Below, in pieces: positions 8,514-20,779 of a stretch of 49,500 nt of DNA. Made by a program: the position numbers and the translations under genes. The notes under the pieces are model-generated. The model was not told the DNA's origin. It saw only the letters and a list, made by a program, of their open reading frames with translations, and ran no database searches. Numbering within the stretch: the first letter of the stretch is position 1; each line of letters begins with the position of its first letter. Location: NCBI GenBank assembly GCA_022510545.1, contig JAFLTG010000011.1, positions 1 to 49,500 on the forward strand, given 5' to 3'. This DNA is from Lachnospiraceae bacterium (GTDB lineage: Bacteria > Bacillota > Clostridia > Lachnospirales > Lachnospiraceae).

Positions 8514-10808
8514 TTATACCCTATTATAATTGATCAAACAGCCTTTAAGTATGATCTGACGTTCCTCATCAGTCAGCTCGCCTAATTTCAGTTCGAAAGA
8601 ATTCAAAGTATCTTCTTCTACCGAAACTTTATATGCGGTAATCGTCTCCCATTTTTCGGCAACTGCCTTTTTGATATCAGGTATAAAAAGATAGTCCAGA
8701 TTCTTAAAGGGAAGCTCACCTTCTTTTATCACAAAAGGAAGCATACCCCAGTTAATGAGGTTGGAACGGTATCTCTTGGTAGCATATTCATTGGCAATGT
8801 TAGCCCAGCCGCCAAGCACTTTCTGACAGCTTGCCGCCTGTTCTCTCGCAGAACCGTCACCCGGTTTTACTGCAAAAATAGTTGAGCCAAAGCCTGTATT
8901 TTCATGTGAGGCATCTGCAAAGGTCTTCTTAACCACATTCATAACAGGTTTAACATCAGGATGTACATTGCATGGATGCTCGCCTGCCATTCTTGCTTTC
9001 TCCGCCTTCTGTATATCCTTTGCGCGGCCTACATATTCAGGGTCTTTTCTTGACAATGCAAATTCCGCAAGACCTAAGGGGTTGGAGCGGTACGAAGAGG
9101 TTTCTCCGGAAGGAATAAGTTCATCCGTTGTTGTAACAGGGTCATGAATCTCCGAAACAACACGCAGTACCAGATTCTCCGGGAGTTCACCCATGGCAGG
9201 CCAGTCTTTTATATTAGGACCGAACTGGATTTCAACACTCTCATCTGCCACGCCTTTTGAATCAAATACACGGTTAGCATAAATATTTGCATCAAAATGA
9301 TATTTATATTTACCGATTTCCCCGTCAAATTCTGTTGCCGGTGTAAGCACACCCTTATTAGCCGCAGTTGCTGCAATGGAACGTGCATCCATAAGCGCAA
9401 CGGAAGAAATCTGTCCGCTTTGCAGCTTGGAGCCTTCACGGTTCGGGAAATTTCTTGTGGAATGACGGATACTGAAGGCATTGTTAGCCGGAGTATCGCC
9501 TGCACCAAAGCATGGTCCGCAGAATGCTGTCTTAATAACCGCTCCGGTTTCAAGAATCGCAGCTGCACAACCGTTTTTAATAAGCTCCATATAAACAGGC
9601 ATGGATGCAGGATACACGCTCAGGGTGAAGCCGTCAGAACCTATGTATGAACCTTTGAGTATATCAGCCGCCGAACATATGTTCTCAAATCCGCCGCCTG
9701 CACAGCCTGCTATAATACCCTGATCTACCATAAATTTACCGTTTACCACTTTATCCTGAAGAGAATAAGGTACGGCGCCGTCCAGACTTACTTTCGCTTT
9801 CTCTTCCACGTCATGCAGGATATCGGTAAGGTTAGCATTTAATTCATCGATTGTGTATGTATTACTTGGATGGAAAGGCATCGCAATCATCGGTCTTACA
9901 GCTGATAAATCAACTTCAATCATTCCGTCATAGTATGCTATTTCATCCGGATTCAACTCCTTATAATCTTCGCTTCTTCCATGGATGTCATAAAATTCCT
10001 TGATGTTTTCATCCGTAGTCCATATGGAAGAAAGACAGGTTGTCTCGGTCGTCATAACATCAACGCCGATACGGAAATCCGCACTTAGGTTTTTCACACC
10101 TGGACCGACAAATTCCATTACTTTATTTTTAACATAGCCATTGGCAAAAACCGCACCTATAATAGCAAGTGCCACGTCCTGAGGACCTACTTCCTTGACA
10201 GGTTCGCCTTTCAGATATACACCGACAACCTCCGGCATATTTATATCATAGGTCTGTGACAACAGCTGTTTTACAAGCTCAGGACCGCCCTCGCCTACAG
10301 CCATGGTTCCTAATGCACCGTACCTGGTATGTGAATCGGAGCCGAGAATCATCTTACCGCCGCCGGCAAGCATCTCCCTTGCATACTGATGTATAACAGC
10401 CTGATGAGGAGGTACATAAACTCCGCCGTAACGCTTTGCGCAAGTAAGACCAAACATATGGTCATCCTCGTTGATGGTACCGCCTACTGCACATAAAGAG
10501 TTGTGGCAATTGGTCAAAACATATGGAATCGGGAATTTGGTAAGACCCGAAGCTCTTGCTGTCTGGATTATTCCTACGAAGGTAATATCGTGGGAAGTCA
10601 GCTTGTCGAACTTGATTTTGAGTTTTTCCATATTGCCGGAAGTATTGTGATCCTTCAAAACAGAATATGCCATTGTACCCTGTTTAGCATCCTGTTTGGA
10701 AATCTCTTTTCCGGTTTGGTTTTTTATCTGCGCTGCGGCATCGGCATTATCCGGGATAATCTGTGTGCCGTTAATTAGATAGGCGCCGCTGTCTGATAAT
10801 TTGATCAT
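8514..10808 (-). CDS. Aconitase-family hydratase (YbhJ-like aconitate hydratase)
   Basis: [54 protein letters not shown]; 764 aa; RBS AGGAGG. Confidence 0.85.
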   Translation of the reverse strand: MIKLSDSGAYLINGTQIIPDNADAAAQIKNQTGKEISKQDAKQGTMAYSVLKDHNTSGNMEKLKIKFDKLTSHDITFVGIIQTARASGLTKFPIPYVLTNCHNSLCAVGGTINEDDHMFGLTCAKRYGGVYVPPHQAVIHQYAREMLAGGGKMILGSDSHTRYGALGTMAVGEGGPELVKQLLSQTYDINMPEVVGVYLKGEPVKEVGPQDVALAIIGAVFANGYVKNKVMEFVGPGVKNLSADFRIGVDVMTTETTCLSSIWTTDENIKEFYDIHGRSEDYKELNPDEIAYYDGMIEVDLSAVRPMIAMPFHPSNTYTIDELNANLTDILHDVEEKAKVSLDGAVPYSLQDKVVNGKFMVDQGIIAGCAGGGFENICSAADILKGSYIGSDGFTLSVYPASMPVYMELIKNGCAAAILETGAVIKTAFCGPCFGAGDTPANNAFSIRHSTRNFPNREGSKLQSGQISSVALMDARSIAATAANKGVLTPATEFDGEIGKYKYHFDANIYANRVFDSKGVADESVEIQFGPNIKDWPAMGELPENLVLRVVSEIHDPVTTTDELIPSGETSSYRSNPLGLAEFALSRKDPEYVGRAKDIQKAEKARMAGEHPCNVHPDVKPVMNVVKKTFADASHENTGFGSTIFAVKPGDGSAREQAASCQKVLGGWANIANEYATKRYRSNLINWGMLPFVIKEGELPFKNLDYLFIPDIKKAVAEKWETITAYKVSVEEDTLNSFELKLGELTDEERQIILKGCLINYNRV

Positions 10809-10831
10809 TTGAAAGTCCTCCTGTATATAAT

Positions 10832-13800
10832 TTATCCTATTAATTTTTTCAAATTATTTGCCACAATACTAAAGGTTGCTGTCTTGCTGCCTATATACTT
10901 ATTTTGATTAGGCATTCCGGTAATCACTACTGTTGCCTTTCCTTTATTCACATTGTTTACAAATGTTACCGTATAGTCTTCGCCCTCATTAAGCGTAACG
11001 GTTTGCTTACCTATCTTGTATGTAACCACTACTTTGATATTATCTCTGATAATCGGTTCGCCTGTATATTCAACCTTCTTGATTGGCTTTCCCTCCTTAT
11101 CCTGGAAAGAAATCTTTGCCTTGGATAAATCATAGCTTTCCGACGAAGCCAGGCTGCGCACTCTGTATGAAGCAGTTACATAACAGGTATCATCTGCGGC
11201 AGCATAATTACCCTTACCTACAATCTTCACCCATACGGTTGTATCTCCATTGCTAAGTTTGTTCTTACTGTCCATCACTCTGGGATTAGAATTGGTTAGA
11301 GGATTATCCAGATAGTAGGTTACAGTATAATTGGATGCCTTTATTAATACACCTTTTATGCTCACATAAGGACTGGATTTATAAACTCCGGCTTTCTTGA
11401 AAACCTTGTCGGCAATTGCCACTTCCAAACCTTCGGTTTTACCGGCTGTACTGCTCGGATTATTATTCAGCGCCGCCGTATTGATTGTAAAAGTTTTGCT
11501 GCATTTACTTCCTTTGTAACTTCCAAGGCCCGTCACGGTAAACTTTGCATCAGCTCCTACTTTCTTATTACCACTGTAGGACACTTTGTAGTCCTTACCT
11601 TCCTCCAATGTGATACTGCCGTCTTTAACTACCAGATCATCAACTTTAGTTCCGGTGCTTACAAAAGTATAACCTCTATTATTCTTATCATATTCCACGG
11701 TAAGCTCTGTCTTCTTCGGCTTGATAGCAAAAGATTTGGTAACAGTTCCTATACATTTATCGCTTATACCGGTGACAGTGAACTTCTTGGTTCCTGCGCT
11801 TGTTATATCATCCGGATAAGATATGACGTAGTCGCCATCATGCCCGTTCTTGGCTTCCTTAAGCTCTGATGCCGGCGTATTTTTAGTCGATATCGTCAGT
11901 AGACCCATTGCAGCGATGTCCTTAGGCTGGCCATCATAAGTAATTTTCTTAGCATCTTTGCCGACACTTACAATAAGTTTGACATTCTTCTGCTCGGCCT
12001 TTGATATTATTATAACATCAAGGATTCGACTGCCTTGGAAATTACCCTGTCCGGTGACGGTTATAGTTTTCTTGCTGTTATCATCTTTATCTTCCAGCTT
12101 CCACTTGTAGCTCTTGTATTCATCAGGCACTTTGAAGTCCTTGGATGTCAGCTTAATGCCGTTATATGTAAGTACCGGGGATATCTTGGAACCTTCGACT
12201 ACCGTTACATAATCGCCTTCTACTCTATCAAGCTGTTTCTTCTCAATAGTAAATAGTTTAGTGTAACTTTTGCTCAGATTACCTTTTCCGGTTACTGTAA
12301 TCTTAGCGGACTCGGAGGCTTTGACATTATTGGAATACTTAACCGTGTAGTCGATGCCTTCGGTAAGCGGTTCTCCGTTGTTGGTTACTATAATTGCAGG
12401 AGTAATTGCGTAACCGGTATATGTATAGACCTTATTAAGGTCTTTAAGCTCTATCTTTATTCCTTCTTTATTTGCAGATGTTACATGTATATTGACCGAT
12501 GCGGTCAATCCAGCATAGGTTACAATCAGTTCTTTTGTTCCTACTGTGGACATATCTATACCGGCTGCATTTGTGGTGTAGTCAGTGACTATTGAATCAG
12601 CACCTAAACTATCATAATACGTTACAATAAGATCATCAATATTTAATTTATCTCCACAGACATAAGAAGTCTTTATTTTGGTAACTGTAATATATGGTTC
12701 TGTTGTTATTGGTGGTTCTTCAACATTTTTTTCTACGGTTACACTACAAGCAGCGTCTTTATCTCCTGCTTTTGCGGTTATTACACAACTTCCTTCTGAA
12801 ACTGCCGTTACTTTGCCATCTGTTACTCTTGCAATGGAAACATTACTGCTTTCCCATGTTACAGTAGCATTTGTTGCATCAGACGGAATAACAGTGGCAT
12901 TAAGTTCAGCTGATTCTCCTACTTTCAACGCCAGTGTAGCAGGACTCAGTTCAATAGCTGTTACAGGAATAATTGTCGGTCCTCCAACATTTTCTTCTAC
13001 GGTCACATTGCATACAGCTGTTTTACCTCCCGCTGTTGCGGTTATAGTACAGTTCCCTACTGAGACTGCAGTTACTTTGCCGTTTGCAACACTTGCAATG
13101 GAAGCATCACTGCTTTCCCATGTTATAGCAGAATCCGTGGCATAGCTCGGAGTAACTGTGGCTACAAGGTCTGCGGTTGCGCCCTCTGTCAATGTTAATG
13201 CAGTATGGCTCAATACTATACTTTCTACGGGGATTACTGTAGGTTCTTCCTGTATTGCAATATCAGCCTCCAATACGGTTGTCTTTACATTATAACTTGG
13301 ATCCTGTAGCAGAGTATAAAGAACTTTTCCCTGACACAATGCACTGCCATATATGTATCCTCCGGCAATTTCAGAATCTATAGTAAACTCAGTGTTTTTA
13401 TTCGTACCATCAAAATCAATACTGCAAATAGATGTTTTATCATTAAAATACAAACGGTCATTGTATTGGAACAGACCGGAATATGCACCTAACCAATTTC
13501 CGCCTCCACCCCAAACAGGCCATGTGCCAATATTATAAACGCCAGTTACATCAGCGGATAAATCCGAAAGCACTCTTTTACCAATTTTACCAGTCTTCGA
13601 AGTAGATCCAGAATCATAATATATATAATAGCAGTCATTCCAGCCCTCTCCAGCCAGTATCATAGGTGAGTTAACGTCTGACCAAAAAACCGAATCGTAT
13701 GTTGTATCATCGGCTGTATAATTTACTACTTCCACGCCCTTTGTAACCTGCCAGTTATTGTGCCCGCTTCCTGCTTTCTCAAAAGACTCATCACTGAGAA

Positions 13801-14875
13801 ACATATATTGATGACGCACCCTTCCAATTCTATCCCAGGTCGGATCATCCCATGTGACATCCACCTGATAGAATTCACCATCAATCTTTACAAGGTTCCA
13901 TGCATGATTCATCACAGCACTGTCTACCATGTAACACTCAATTCCAACTTGGTTTAATAGATATTTATATGCAAGGGCATAACCTTGACACACAGCCGCA
14001 CGATTTACAAATGCACCGTATGCTGTATATGACATAGGTGGAATATCCTTAGCAAGATAATTTTCATAATCATATTCACAATTTGCAGCCAGATAATCAT
14101 GTAGAACAATTGCCTTCTGCAAGTCACCCATACCACTTTTAACACGGGATAAGGCTGCCCTGGTTTCTGTTTTAAAAGCATCATCATCCAAGTCTTCAAT
14201 ATAAGTAAGCCAAACTCCTTTTACAATTGAATTACTAGGTAAATACCGCAATTTCTTGTTAACATAATAAAGGTCAGGATGTTCATTTAACAAGCCGCTG
14301 ATTATGTTCACAGCACTGTCAGCGCTAATACCGTAAGCTGAAATATCAATCATCTCTGTATTACGTTTTAATGCCTCCTGGTAAATGTAGTCAACCACCG
14401 ACATTCCATTAACTTCTTCAAGCGGACTATCTGATTCAACAGAGAATGACGGATCCACGCTCTCTGAAGCTTTACCAGACGGAGCATCACCAAACTGATA
14501 TGCACCTTCAATCTCAGTCTCGACTATGGTAATTTCTGAGTCTGCCTCAGGCTCTTCTTCTACGTCTAGCTCTTCATCTTCAGCTTTAAGTTCCTCTCCT
14601 TCATCCCGCACAACTTCAAATGCAATTTCATCATTAGCATCTTCTATGTTTTCAGATACACTCTCCTTGTCATCTTCAGCATTTCCGGACGCACTACCAT
14701 CCTCATCACTCTCCAATGATGAACTCACTTCGCCAGCGTCCGTCTCAGCTGCCACATATGTTGATTCTTTACCTGCTTCTTGTGCATAAACATCGTATGC
14801 AGAAAACTGCAATGAAGAAACAATCATTGTAATTGCCAACAGACCTGCTACAATTCTTTTTCTTAAAAGCTTCAT
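10832..14875 (-). CDS. Large secreted protein: transglutaminase-like domain + two Big_2 Ig-like domains + Big_3-like domain + repetitive C-terminal modules
   Basis: Signal peptide; acidic N-terminal linker; Cys-His-Asp triad contexts [61 protein letters not shown]... repeated twice; C-terminal YTG...GxDYTVxYxNN modules. Confidence 0.85.
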   Translation of the reverse strand: MKLLRKRIVAGLLAITMIVSSLQFSAYDVYAQEAGKESTYVAAETDAGEVSSSLESDEDGSASGNAEDDKESVSENIEDANDEIAFEVVRDEGEELKAEDEELDVEEEPEADSEITIVETEIEGAYQFGDAPSGKASESVDPSFSVESDSPLEEVNGMSVVDYIYQEALKRNTEMIDISAYGISADSAVNIISGLLNEHPDLYYVNKKLRYLPSNSIVKGVWLTYIEDLDDDAFKTETRAALSRVKSGMGDLQKAIVLHDYLAANCEYDYENYLAKDIPPMSYTAYGAFVNRAAVCQGYALAYKYLLNQVGIECYMVDSAVMNHAWNLVKIDGEFYQVDVTWDDPTWDRIGRVRHQYMFLSDESFEKAGSGHNNWQVTKGVEVVNYTADDTTYDSVFWSDVNSPMILAGEGWNDCYYIYYDSGSTSKTGKIGKRVLSDLSADVTGVYNIGTWPVWGGGGNWLGAYSGLFQYNDRLYFNDKTSICSIDFDGTNKNTEFTIDSEIAGGYIYGSALCQGKVLYTLLQDPSYNVKTTVLEADIAIQEEPTVIPVESIVLSHTALTLTEGATADLVATVTPSYATDSAITWESSDASIASVANGKVTAVSVGNCTITATAGGKTAVCNVTVEENVGGPTIIPVTAIELSPATLALKVGESAELNATVIPSDATNATVTWESSNVSIARVTDGKVTAVSEGSCVITAKAGDKDAACSVTVEKNVEEPPITTEPYITVTKIKTSYVCGDKLNIDDLIVTYYDSLGADSIVTDYTTNAAGIDMSTVGTKELIVTYAGLTASVNIHVTSANKEGIKIELKDLNKVYTYTGYAITPAIIVTNNGEPLTEGIDYTVKYSNNVKASESAKITVTGKGNLSKSYTKLFTIEKKQLDRVEGDYVTVVEGSKISPVLTYNGIKLTSKDFKVPDEYKSYKWKLEDKDDNSKKTITVTGQGNFQGSRILDVIIISKAEQKNVKLIVSVGKDAKKITYDGQPKDIAAMGLLTISTKNTPASELKEAKNGHDGDYVISYPDDITSAGTKKFTVTGISDKCIGTVTKSFAIKPKKTELTVEYDKNNRGYTFVSTGTKVDDLVVKDGSITLEEGKDYKVSYSGNKKVGADAKFTVTGLGSYKGSKCSKTFTINTAALNNNPSSTAGKTEGLEVAIADKVFKKAGVYKSSPYVSIKGVLIKASNYTVTYYLDNPLTNSNPRVMDSKNKLSNGDTTVWVKIVGKGNYAAADDTCYVTASYRVRSLASSESYDLSKAKISFQDKEGKPIKKVEYTGEPIIRDNIKVVVTYKIGKQTVTLNEGEDYTVTFVNNVNKGKATVVITGMPNQNKYIGSKTATFSIVANNLKKLIG

Positions 14876-15033
14876 TTTGTTACCTCTCTTATCCTTTTAG
14901 AATTATCCTATCAGTCCTTTTCCCTATATCTATATATAAGGAAATATATTTTCTTAAAATTACACTTAAATCAATAATATTTATAATTATAACTTATATT
15001 TGCTATAAATTCAATTTTCAACTCTAAGTAATG

Positions 15034-16344
15034 CTAAACCAAATATTTACTATAGTACTGATAATCCTCCACCTTACAATTCACTCTGATCAAAACCCCG
15101 TCTTCCTTATACTGCGTATCATATACCACCGCGTTCTCATTCAGATAAGACACCGCTCTGCCATCCGTATACGGTATGAGCATACTGCATTCCTTATAGC
15201 CTCCGGAAAGTTTCTCTTCAATCAGACATATCAATTCTTCCATACCGATTTTTTCTCTGGCAGATAAATATATACTGTCAGATATGACGATTGGCAGTTT
15301 GTTTCTACGCGTTCTATCGTCAATATCAGGAGAGGCCGGAAGCTCATCGGATGTCACCTTATCCGCCTTATTATATACATAAATCATAGGTATGCCTTCC
15401 GCACCCAGCTCCTTTAGCGTCCGCTCTGTAACCGCTATCTGCTCCTTATAATGCTCGTCACTGTAATCAATCACCTGCAGCAGAATATCCGCTTCTTTTG
15501 CCTCCTCAAGTGTGGAGCGAAAAGCATCTACAAGATGATGAGGCAGCTTATGAATAAACCCGACCGTATCAGAAAGCAGAAAAGCATGATGATTCTCCGG
15601 CGCTATCTTACGCACAGTCGTATCAAGCGTGGCAAAAAGCATATCCTTTTCCATAACTTTCTTCTCTTCCACATCAATTTCATCCACACCATACAACTCC
15701 AGCATAGCATTTAGCAAAGTTGACTTGCCTGCATTAGTATAACCCACCAGTGCCACCCGCGGTATTCCGGATGAAGCACGCTGTTTACGCTGCACCTGCC
15801 GCCTCGCACTTACTTCCTTAAGCTCCCTTCTGCACTCGGCAAGTCTATGCTCCAATACACGCCTGTCCAATTCCAGTTTTGTCTCACCGGCACCCCTGTT
15901 GCTCATTGAACCGCTTGCACCGCCCTGCCGGCTGAGGGCTGCGTGAAGTCCTACCAGTCTAGGAAGCATATACTGCAATCTAGCCACTTCCACCTGTAAC
16001 TTAGCCTCCCCGGAACGCGCCCTTTTGGCAAAAATATCAAGTATAAGCGTACTCCTGTCCATAACGGGTATTCCGATTCTATCCTGAAGGTTACGAAGCT
16101 GCATAGGTGAGAGCGAGTTATCAAAAATAACCACATCTGCTCCCTGATATTCCGCCTCTTCTTTCACCTCATCCACTTTTCCGGTTCCGATATAAAAAGC
16201 CTTGTGGATTTCCGGCAGGTTCTGCTCTACGACTGCGACCACTTCCATGTCGCAGGCTTTAGCAAGACTATCCAGTTCTTCTAATGATAGTTTATAATCT
16301 TCACCGTTATTCAAATTAACTCCTACAAGTAATGCCTTTTCCAT
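15034..16344 (-). CDS. hflX: GTPase HflX
   Basis: GTGKVDEV, SNRGAGETKLELDRR, GYTNAGKSTLLNA, DTVGFIHKLPHHLVDAFRSTLEE. Confidence 0.95.
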   Translation of the reverse strand: MEKALLVGVNLNNGEDYKLSLEELDSLAKACDMEVVAVVEQNLPEIHKAFYIGTGKVDEVKEEAEYQGADVVIFDNSLSPMQLRNLQDRIGIPVMDRSTLILDIFAKRARSGEAKLQVEVARLQYMLPRLVGLHAALSRQGGASGSMSNRGAGETKLELDRRVLEHRLAECRRELKEVSARRQVQRKQRASSGIPRVALVGYTNAGKSTLLNAMLELYGVDEIDVEEKKVMEKDMLFATLDTTVRKIAPENHHAFLLSDTVGFIHKLPHHLVDAFRSTLEEAKEADILLQVIDYSDEHYKEQIAVTERTLKELGAEGIPMIYVYNKADKVTSDELPASPDIDDRTRRNKLPIVISDSIYLSAREKIGMEELICLIEEKLSGGYKECSMLIPYTDGRAVSYLNENAVVYDTQYKEDGVLIRVNCKVEDYQYYSKYLV

Positions 16345-16547
16345 CCCTATATTTATGCCTTTCTGTTATTCTCATACCGATTAATGGAAGATACCAATTA
16401 AGTCAATTCTAGCATAGGAGCTTTGAATTCTCAATAAATGCTTTTACTGGTATTACCATACTTACTATGTTATAATAAAAAACAATATAAAATCTATCAT
16501 TAATTTCATTTTTCGGGAATAATCAGCATTAAGAGCAGGAGGACCAT

Positions 16548-17630
16548 ATGGAAAGTTTCAAAGACAAAAAACTTTATATAGAATTTTTAAGAACTTTTGC
16601 TATATTTTGGGTTATATTTAATCATACCGAACATAAAGGATTTTCTCTTTTTACATCATACCCCGCAAACAGTATAGAGTTTTGGATTTATCTTTTTCTT
16701 TCAGTCTTTTGCAAATTATCTGTCCCCTTGTTTTTTGCTATTTCAGGCTCTTTATTATTGAATAAAGAAGAATCAATAAAAGATGTGTATCTAAAGCGCA
16801 TTACAAAAATATGCATTGCACTTATCGTTTTTTCATTTATATTTTATCTCCAAAACATTCATGACACTTCGGGCACTTTATCATTACATGACTTTTTTAA
16901 ACAACTATATATCTCTGATTGGAATTATTCATACTGGTACCTGTATGCCTTTATTCCATTTCTTATGAGCCTGCCGTTACTGCGTCCTCTTGTCCAAAAT
17001 ATGAAAAAAGAGCATTTCTACTATTTATTCGTATGCGCAATATTTTTTATGGCTATTCTGCCTATTGGCGAGTACTTATTATGGCATGGTAAATACACTT
17101 TAAACAAGAATTTTAGAATGGCGTGGATCATATCAGATATTGTTTTATATCCATGTTTAGGCTATTTTTTAGAACATAAACTGGACATAGAAAAAATCAA
17201 AAAATGGATTCTTCCATTATGGCTGATTAACTTTATTACGATATTCATTTCCTGTTTTATGACTTTTTATAAGGCCAACTTAATAGACAATTATGATATA
17301 TCACGTATACAGACTTTTTATATGTCATTTGTTCCTGTTAATGTAACAACAGTATTTATTACGGCCAAATATTTTTTCACAAAAAATGCACTGTCACCAA
17401 CGGTTTCAAAAATAATACTTTCGTTGGGCAGTGCGACTTTCGGTATATATTTACTCCATATTCTGTTTTTATATCTTCCTGTTACAATTTCACTATGGCC
17501 ACTGCTAAGAGATACTCTGCACATTAATAGAATGATTGTAACATTTATCATTTGCTTTTTAATAATGGCCGTATGTTATGTTATTACTATCATCATAAAA
17601 AAGATTCCTTTTATAAATAAACTTATTTGA
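16548..17630 (+). CDS. Acyltransferase family 3 (OafA/WecH-like) multipass membrane protein
   Basis: N-terminal IEFLRTFAIFWVIFNHTEHKG, about 10 hydrophobic segments; RBS GGAGG. Confidence 0.85.
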   Translation: MESFKDKKLYIEFLRTFAIFWVIFNHTEHKGFSLFTSYPANSIEFWIYLFLSVFCKLSVPLFFAISGSLLLNKEESIKDVYLKRITKICIALIVFSFIFYLQNIHDTSGTLSLHDFFKQLYISDWNYSYWYLYAFIPFLMSLPLLRPLVQNMKKEHFYYLFVCAIFFMAILPIGEYLLWHGKYTLNKNFRMAWIISDIVLYPCLGYFLEHKLDIEKIKKWILPLWLINFITIFISCFMTFYKANLIDNYDISRIQTFYMSFVPVNVTTVFITAKYFFTKNALSPTVSKIILSLGSATFGIYLLHILFLYLPVTISLWPLLRDTLHINRMIVTFIICFLIMAVCYVITIIIKKIPFINKLI

Positions 17631-17666
17631 TCAAAATACGTTCTTAACGAATTCATTGTCATTAAA

Positions 17667-17692
17667 AAAGTCAGGCCAAACAGTCTGACTTT
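17667..17692. terminator. Bidirectional intrinsic terminator between convergent genes
   Basis: AAAGTCAG...CTGACTTT stem with A-run before and T-rich stretch after. Confidence 0.6.
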
Positions 17693-17717
17693 CAATTACT
17701 TGCTTCATAATTACCAA

Positions 17718-18155
17718 TTATAATAGCTGGTCAGCAAAAATACTGTTTCCAAGAATATTGGAAATTCCACCATAAGCTGATGTTGCCAGTCCCCCGAGTC
17801 CATACTGAGAATATGACGAAAGACCTGTGAGTCCGCTTGAAATTCCTGAAGATAAAAGACTCATCTGCACCTGCATCTTCTGTTGGTTATTATACAAAGC
17901 TGACAATGCGGTTCCAACATCCTCCCATTCAGGGTCATTCTTCAAACGTGCAAGAGCTTCCTCAATAGTAAGAGATGTTTTAGGATCTTCAGCTAATGCT
18001 GCGACCTGACTTTCCACAGCATTTTCAAGCGCTGTCGGAAATTTTCTTGTATTAGTAGTCTTTGTAGCGGAAGACTTTGAAGTTGTTATATTATTTGCAT
18101 TTGCGGCAATGCTGTGAGCCGCTCCATCGCGCATTCCGAGATTATTTATGTACAT
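17718..18155 (-). CDS. Hypothetical protein with Gly/Ser/Leu-rich C-terminus
   Basis: ORF; likely start MYINNLGMRDG (RBS AAAGGGGTG). Confidence 0.6.
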   Translation of the reverse strand: MYINNLGMRDGAAHSIAANANNITTSKSSATKTTNTRKFPTALENAVESQVAALAEDPKTSLTIEEALARLKNDPEWEDVGTALSALYNNQQKMQVQMSLLSSGISSGLTGLSSYSQYGLGGLATSAYGGISNILGNSIFADQLL

Positions 18156-18248
18156 TGGAATCACCCCTTTTATACATGTACATTATATCTCATATTAATA
18201 AATTTGTCTACTAAATGTAATGAGAAGAATAATATTTGTAATAAAAAC

Positions 18249-18278
18249 TGCCCCACCTGTCAATAGACAGATGAGGCA
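18249..18278 (-). terminator. Intrinsic terminator of glgP
   Basis: Minus strand TGCCTCATCTGTC-TATT-GACAGGTGGGGCA then GTTTTTAT; G-U wobbles compatible with minus-strand RNA. Confidence 0.75.
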
Positions 18279-18292
18279 ATATTCGTATTTTC

Positions 18293-20779
18293 TTATTTAG
18301 CAGATTTACCTGTCTTCGCCGGAATCACTACCTTATCCAGCTTCCAGATATCGTCTACATACTCCTGAATAGTTCTGTCAGAAGTAAACTTACCGGAGCA
18401 GGCCACATTCAGAATAGCGCTCTTAGCCCAGCCCTTTTCATTCTTGTATGCTGCCTCTACTCTCTTCTGAGCCTCAGCATAAGATTTGAAATCTTTCAGA
18501 ATAAAGTAAGTATCTGCTTTAGACGTACTCTGCGTATTAAGTAATGAGTTATATAAGGTTCTGAACAGGTCAGGATCATTCGGTGAGTAAGTTCCGTTGA
18601 TCAACTGCATAAGTACTTTTCTAATGTCAGGATCGTTATTAAATATATCCATCGGATTATATCCGCCAAAGTTCTCAAACTGGATAACTTCATCGGAACT
18701 CAAACCGAAGATAAATGCATTCTCTTCTCCGACCTCTTCAACAATCTCCACATTTGCACCATCCATAGTGCCGATTGTGAGTGCACCGTTCAACATAAAC
18801 TTCATATTTCCGGTACCTGATGCTTCTTTACTTGCGGTAGAAATCTGCTCGGATACATCAGCAGCCGCAAAAATCATCTCAGCATTGGATACTCGGTAAT
18901 TCTCTATGAAGACTACTTTAATCTTGCCGTTAATACTTGCATCATTATTAATCACATCAGCAACCGAATTAATAAGTTTGATGGTCAGCTTTGCATTGAG
19001 ATAGCCTGCTGCCGCCTTGGCACCGAAGATAAATGTTCTCGGATAGAAATCCATATCCGGATGCTCTTTAAGCTCATTGTATAAATACATAACGTGTAAA
19101 ATATTTAACAACTGACGCTTATACTCATGCAGTCTCTTTACCTGCACATCAAAGATTGAGCGGGGATCTACGTCAATACCGTTGTGCTCCTTGATATATT
19201 TAGCAAGACGCACTTTGTTCTGGTACTTAATGTTCATAAATTCCTGCTGTGCCTTTTCATCATCAGCATAGACTTTCAATTTATTAATCTTAGGCAGGTC
19301 TGTAATCCAGTCACTTCCTACATGGTCGGTAACCCATTTTGCAAGCAACGGATTTCCGTGCAATAAGAAACGTCTCTGCGTAATACCGTTAGTCTTGTTA
19401 TTGAACTTCTCAGGCATCATCTCATAGAAGTCTTTTAATTCCTGATTCTTCAGGATTTCTGTATGTAATCTTGCTACACCGTTAACCGAATAGCCGGATG
19501 CGATTGCAAGATGAGCCATCTTAACCTGACCGTCATAGATAATGGCCATCTTTTTAATTTTTTCCTGATCACCGGGATAGCGCTGCTCAATCTGTGCAAT
19601 GAATCTACGGTTAATCTCCTCTACAATCTGATATACACGCGGAAGCAGTCTGGAGAAAAGTTCAATAGGCCATTTTTCCAATGCTTCTGCCATAATTGTA
19701 TGGTTTGTGTAAGCACAGGTCTTGGTTGTAACATCCCATGCCTCATCCCATGTAAGATAATATTCATCCATTAGGATACGCATCAACTCTGCAACCGCAA
19801 CTGTCGGATGGGTATCATTCAACTGGAAGGTAACTTTTTCATGGAACTTCTTTATATTTTTATGCTTACGCATATATTTTTCCACAGCTTCCTGTACGGA
19901 TGCGGAAATAAAGAAGTACTGCTGTTTTAAACGCAGCTCTTTTCCTGCATAATGATTATCGTTCGGATACAACACCTCTACGATGTTTCTTGCAAGGTTC
20001 TCCTGCTCAACGGCTTTGTGATAATCACCCTTGTCAAAAGAATCCAGATGGAAACACTCTACCGGTTCCGCATCCCAGATACGCAATGTATTTACAATAC
20101 CGTTGCCATAACCGACAACCGGAATATCGTAAGGAATTGCACGAACTGACTGGTAGCCTTCCTGTTTGAAGTTGTTTCTGCCGGTTTCATCTACATACAC
20201 ATTGACATAGCCGCCGAATTTAACCTCTTTGGCATATTCCGGCCTGCGCAGTTCAAAAGGATTCCCATCCTGCAGCCAGTTATCCGGTGCTTCTACCTGA
20301 TAACCATCTTTTATTTCCTGCTTAAACATACCATAACGGTAACGTATGCCACAGCCATATGCAGCATAACCAAGCGTAGCAAGTGAATCCAAAAAGCAAG
20401 CTGCTAGCCTTCCTAAGCCTCCGTTTCCAAGAGCTGCATCCGGCTCCTGATCTTCAATTATATTGATATCTATACCGAGTTCTTGCAATGCATCCTTAAA
20501 AACGTCATATGCCTGCAAATTAATCATATTATTGCCAAGTGCACGACCCATAAGGAATTCCATAGACAGATAATACACCATCTTGGGATCCTGTTTTTCA
20601 TATTCTTCCTGGGTTGCAAGCCACTGGTCTACAATTGCATCCTTAACTGCATAGGACACTGCCTGAAAAATCTGCTGCTCAGTTGCTTCCTCAAGAGTTT
20701 TTCTGTAAAGCGTCTTAACATTATAAAGTACACTTCTCTTAAAAAGCTCTGTATCAAATGTTGCTGTTTTCTTTTGCAT
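18293..20779 (-). CDS. glgP: Glycogen/starch/alpha-glucan phosphorylase
   Basis: [75 protein letters not shown]-type PLP-site sequence. Confidence 0.97.
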   Translation of the reverse strand: [828 protein letters not shown]

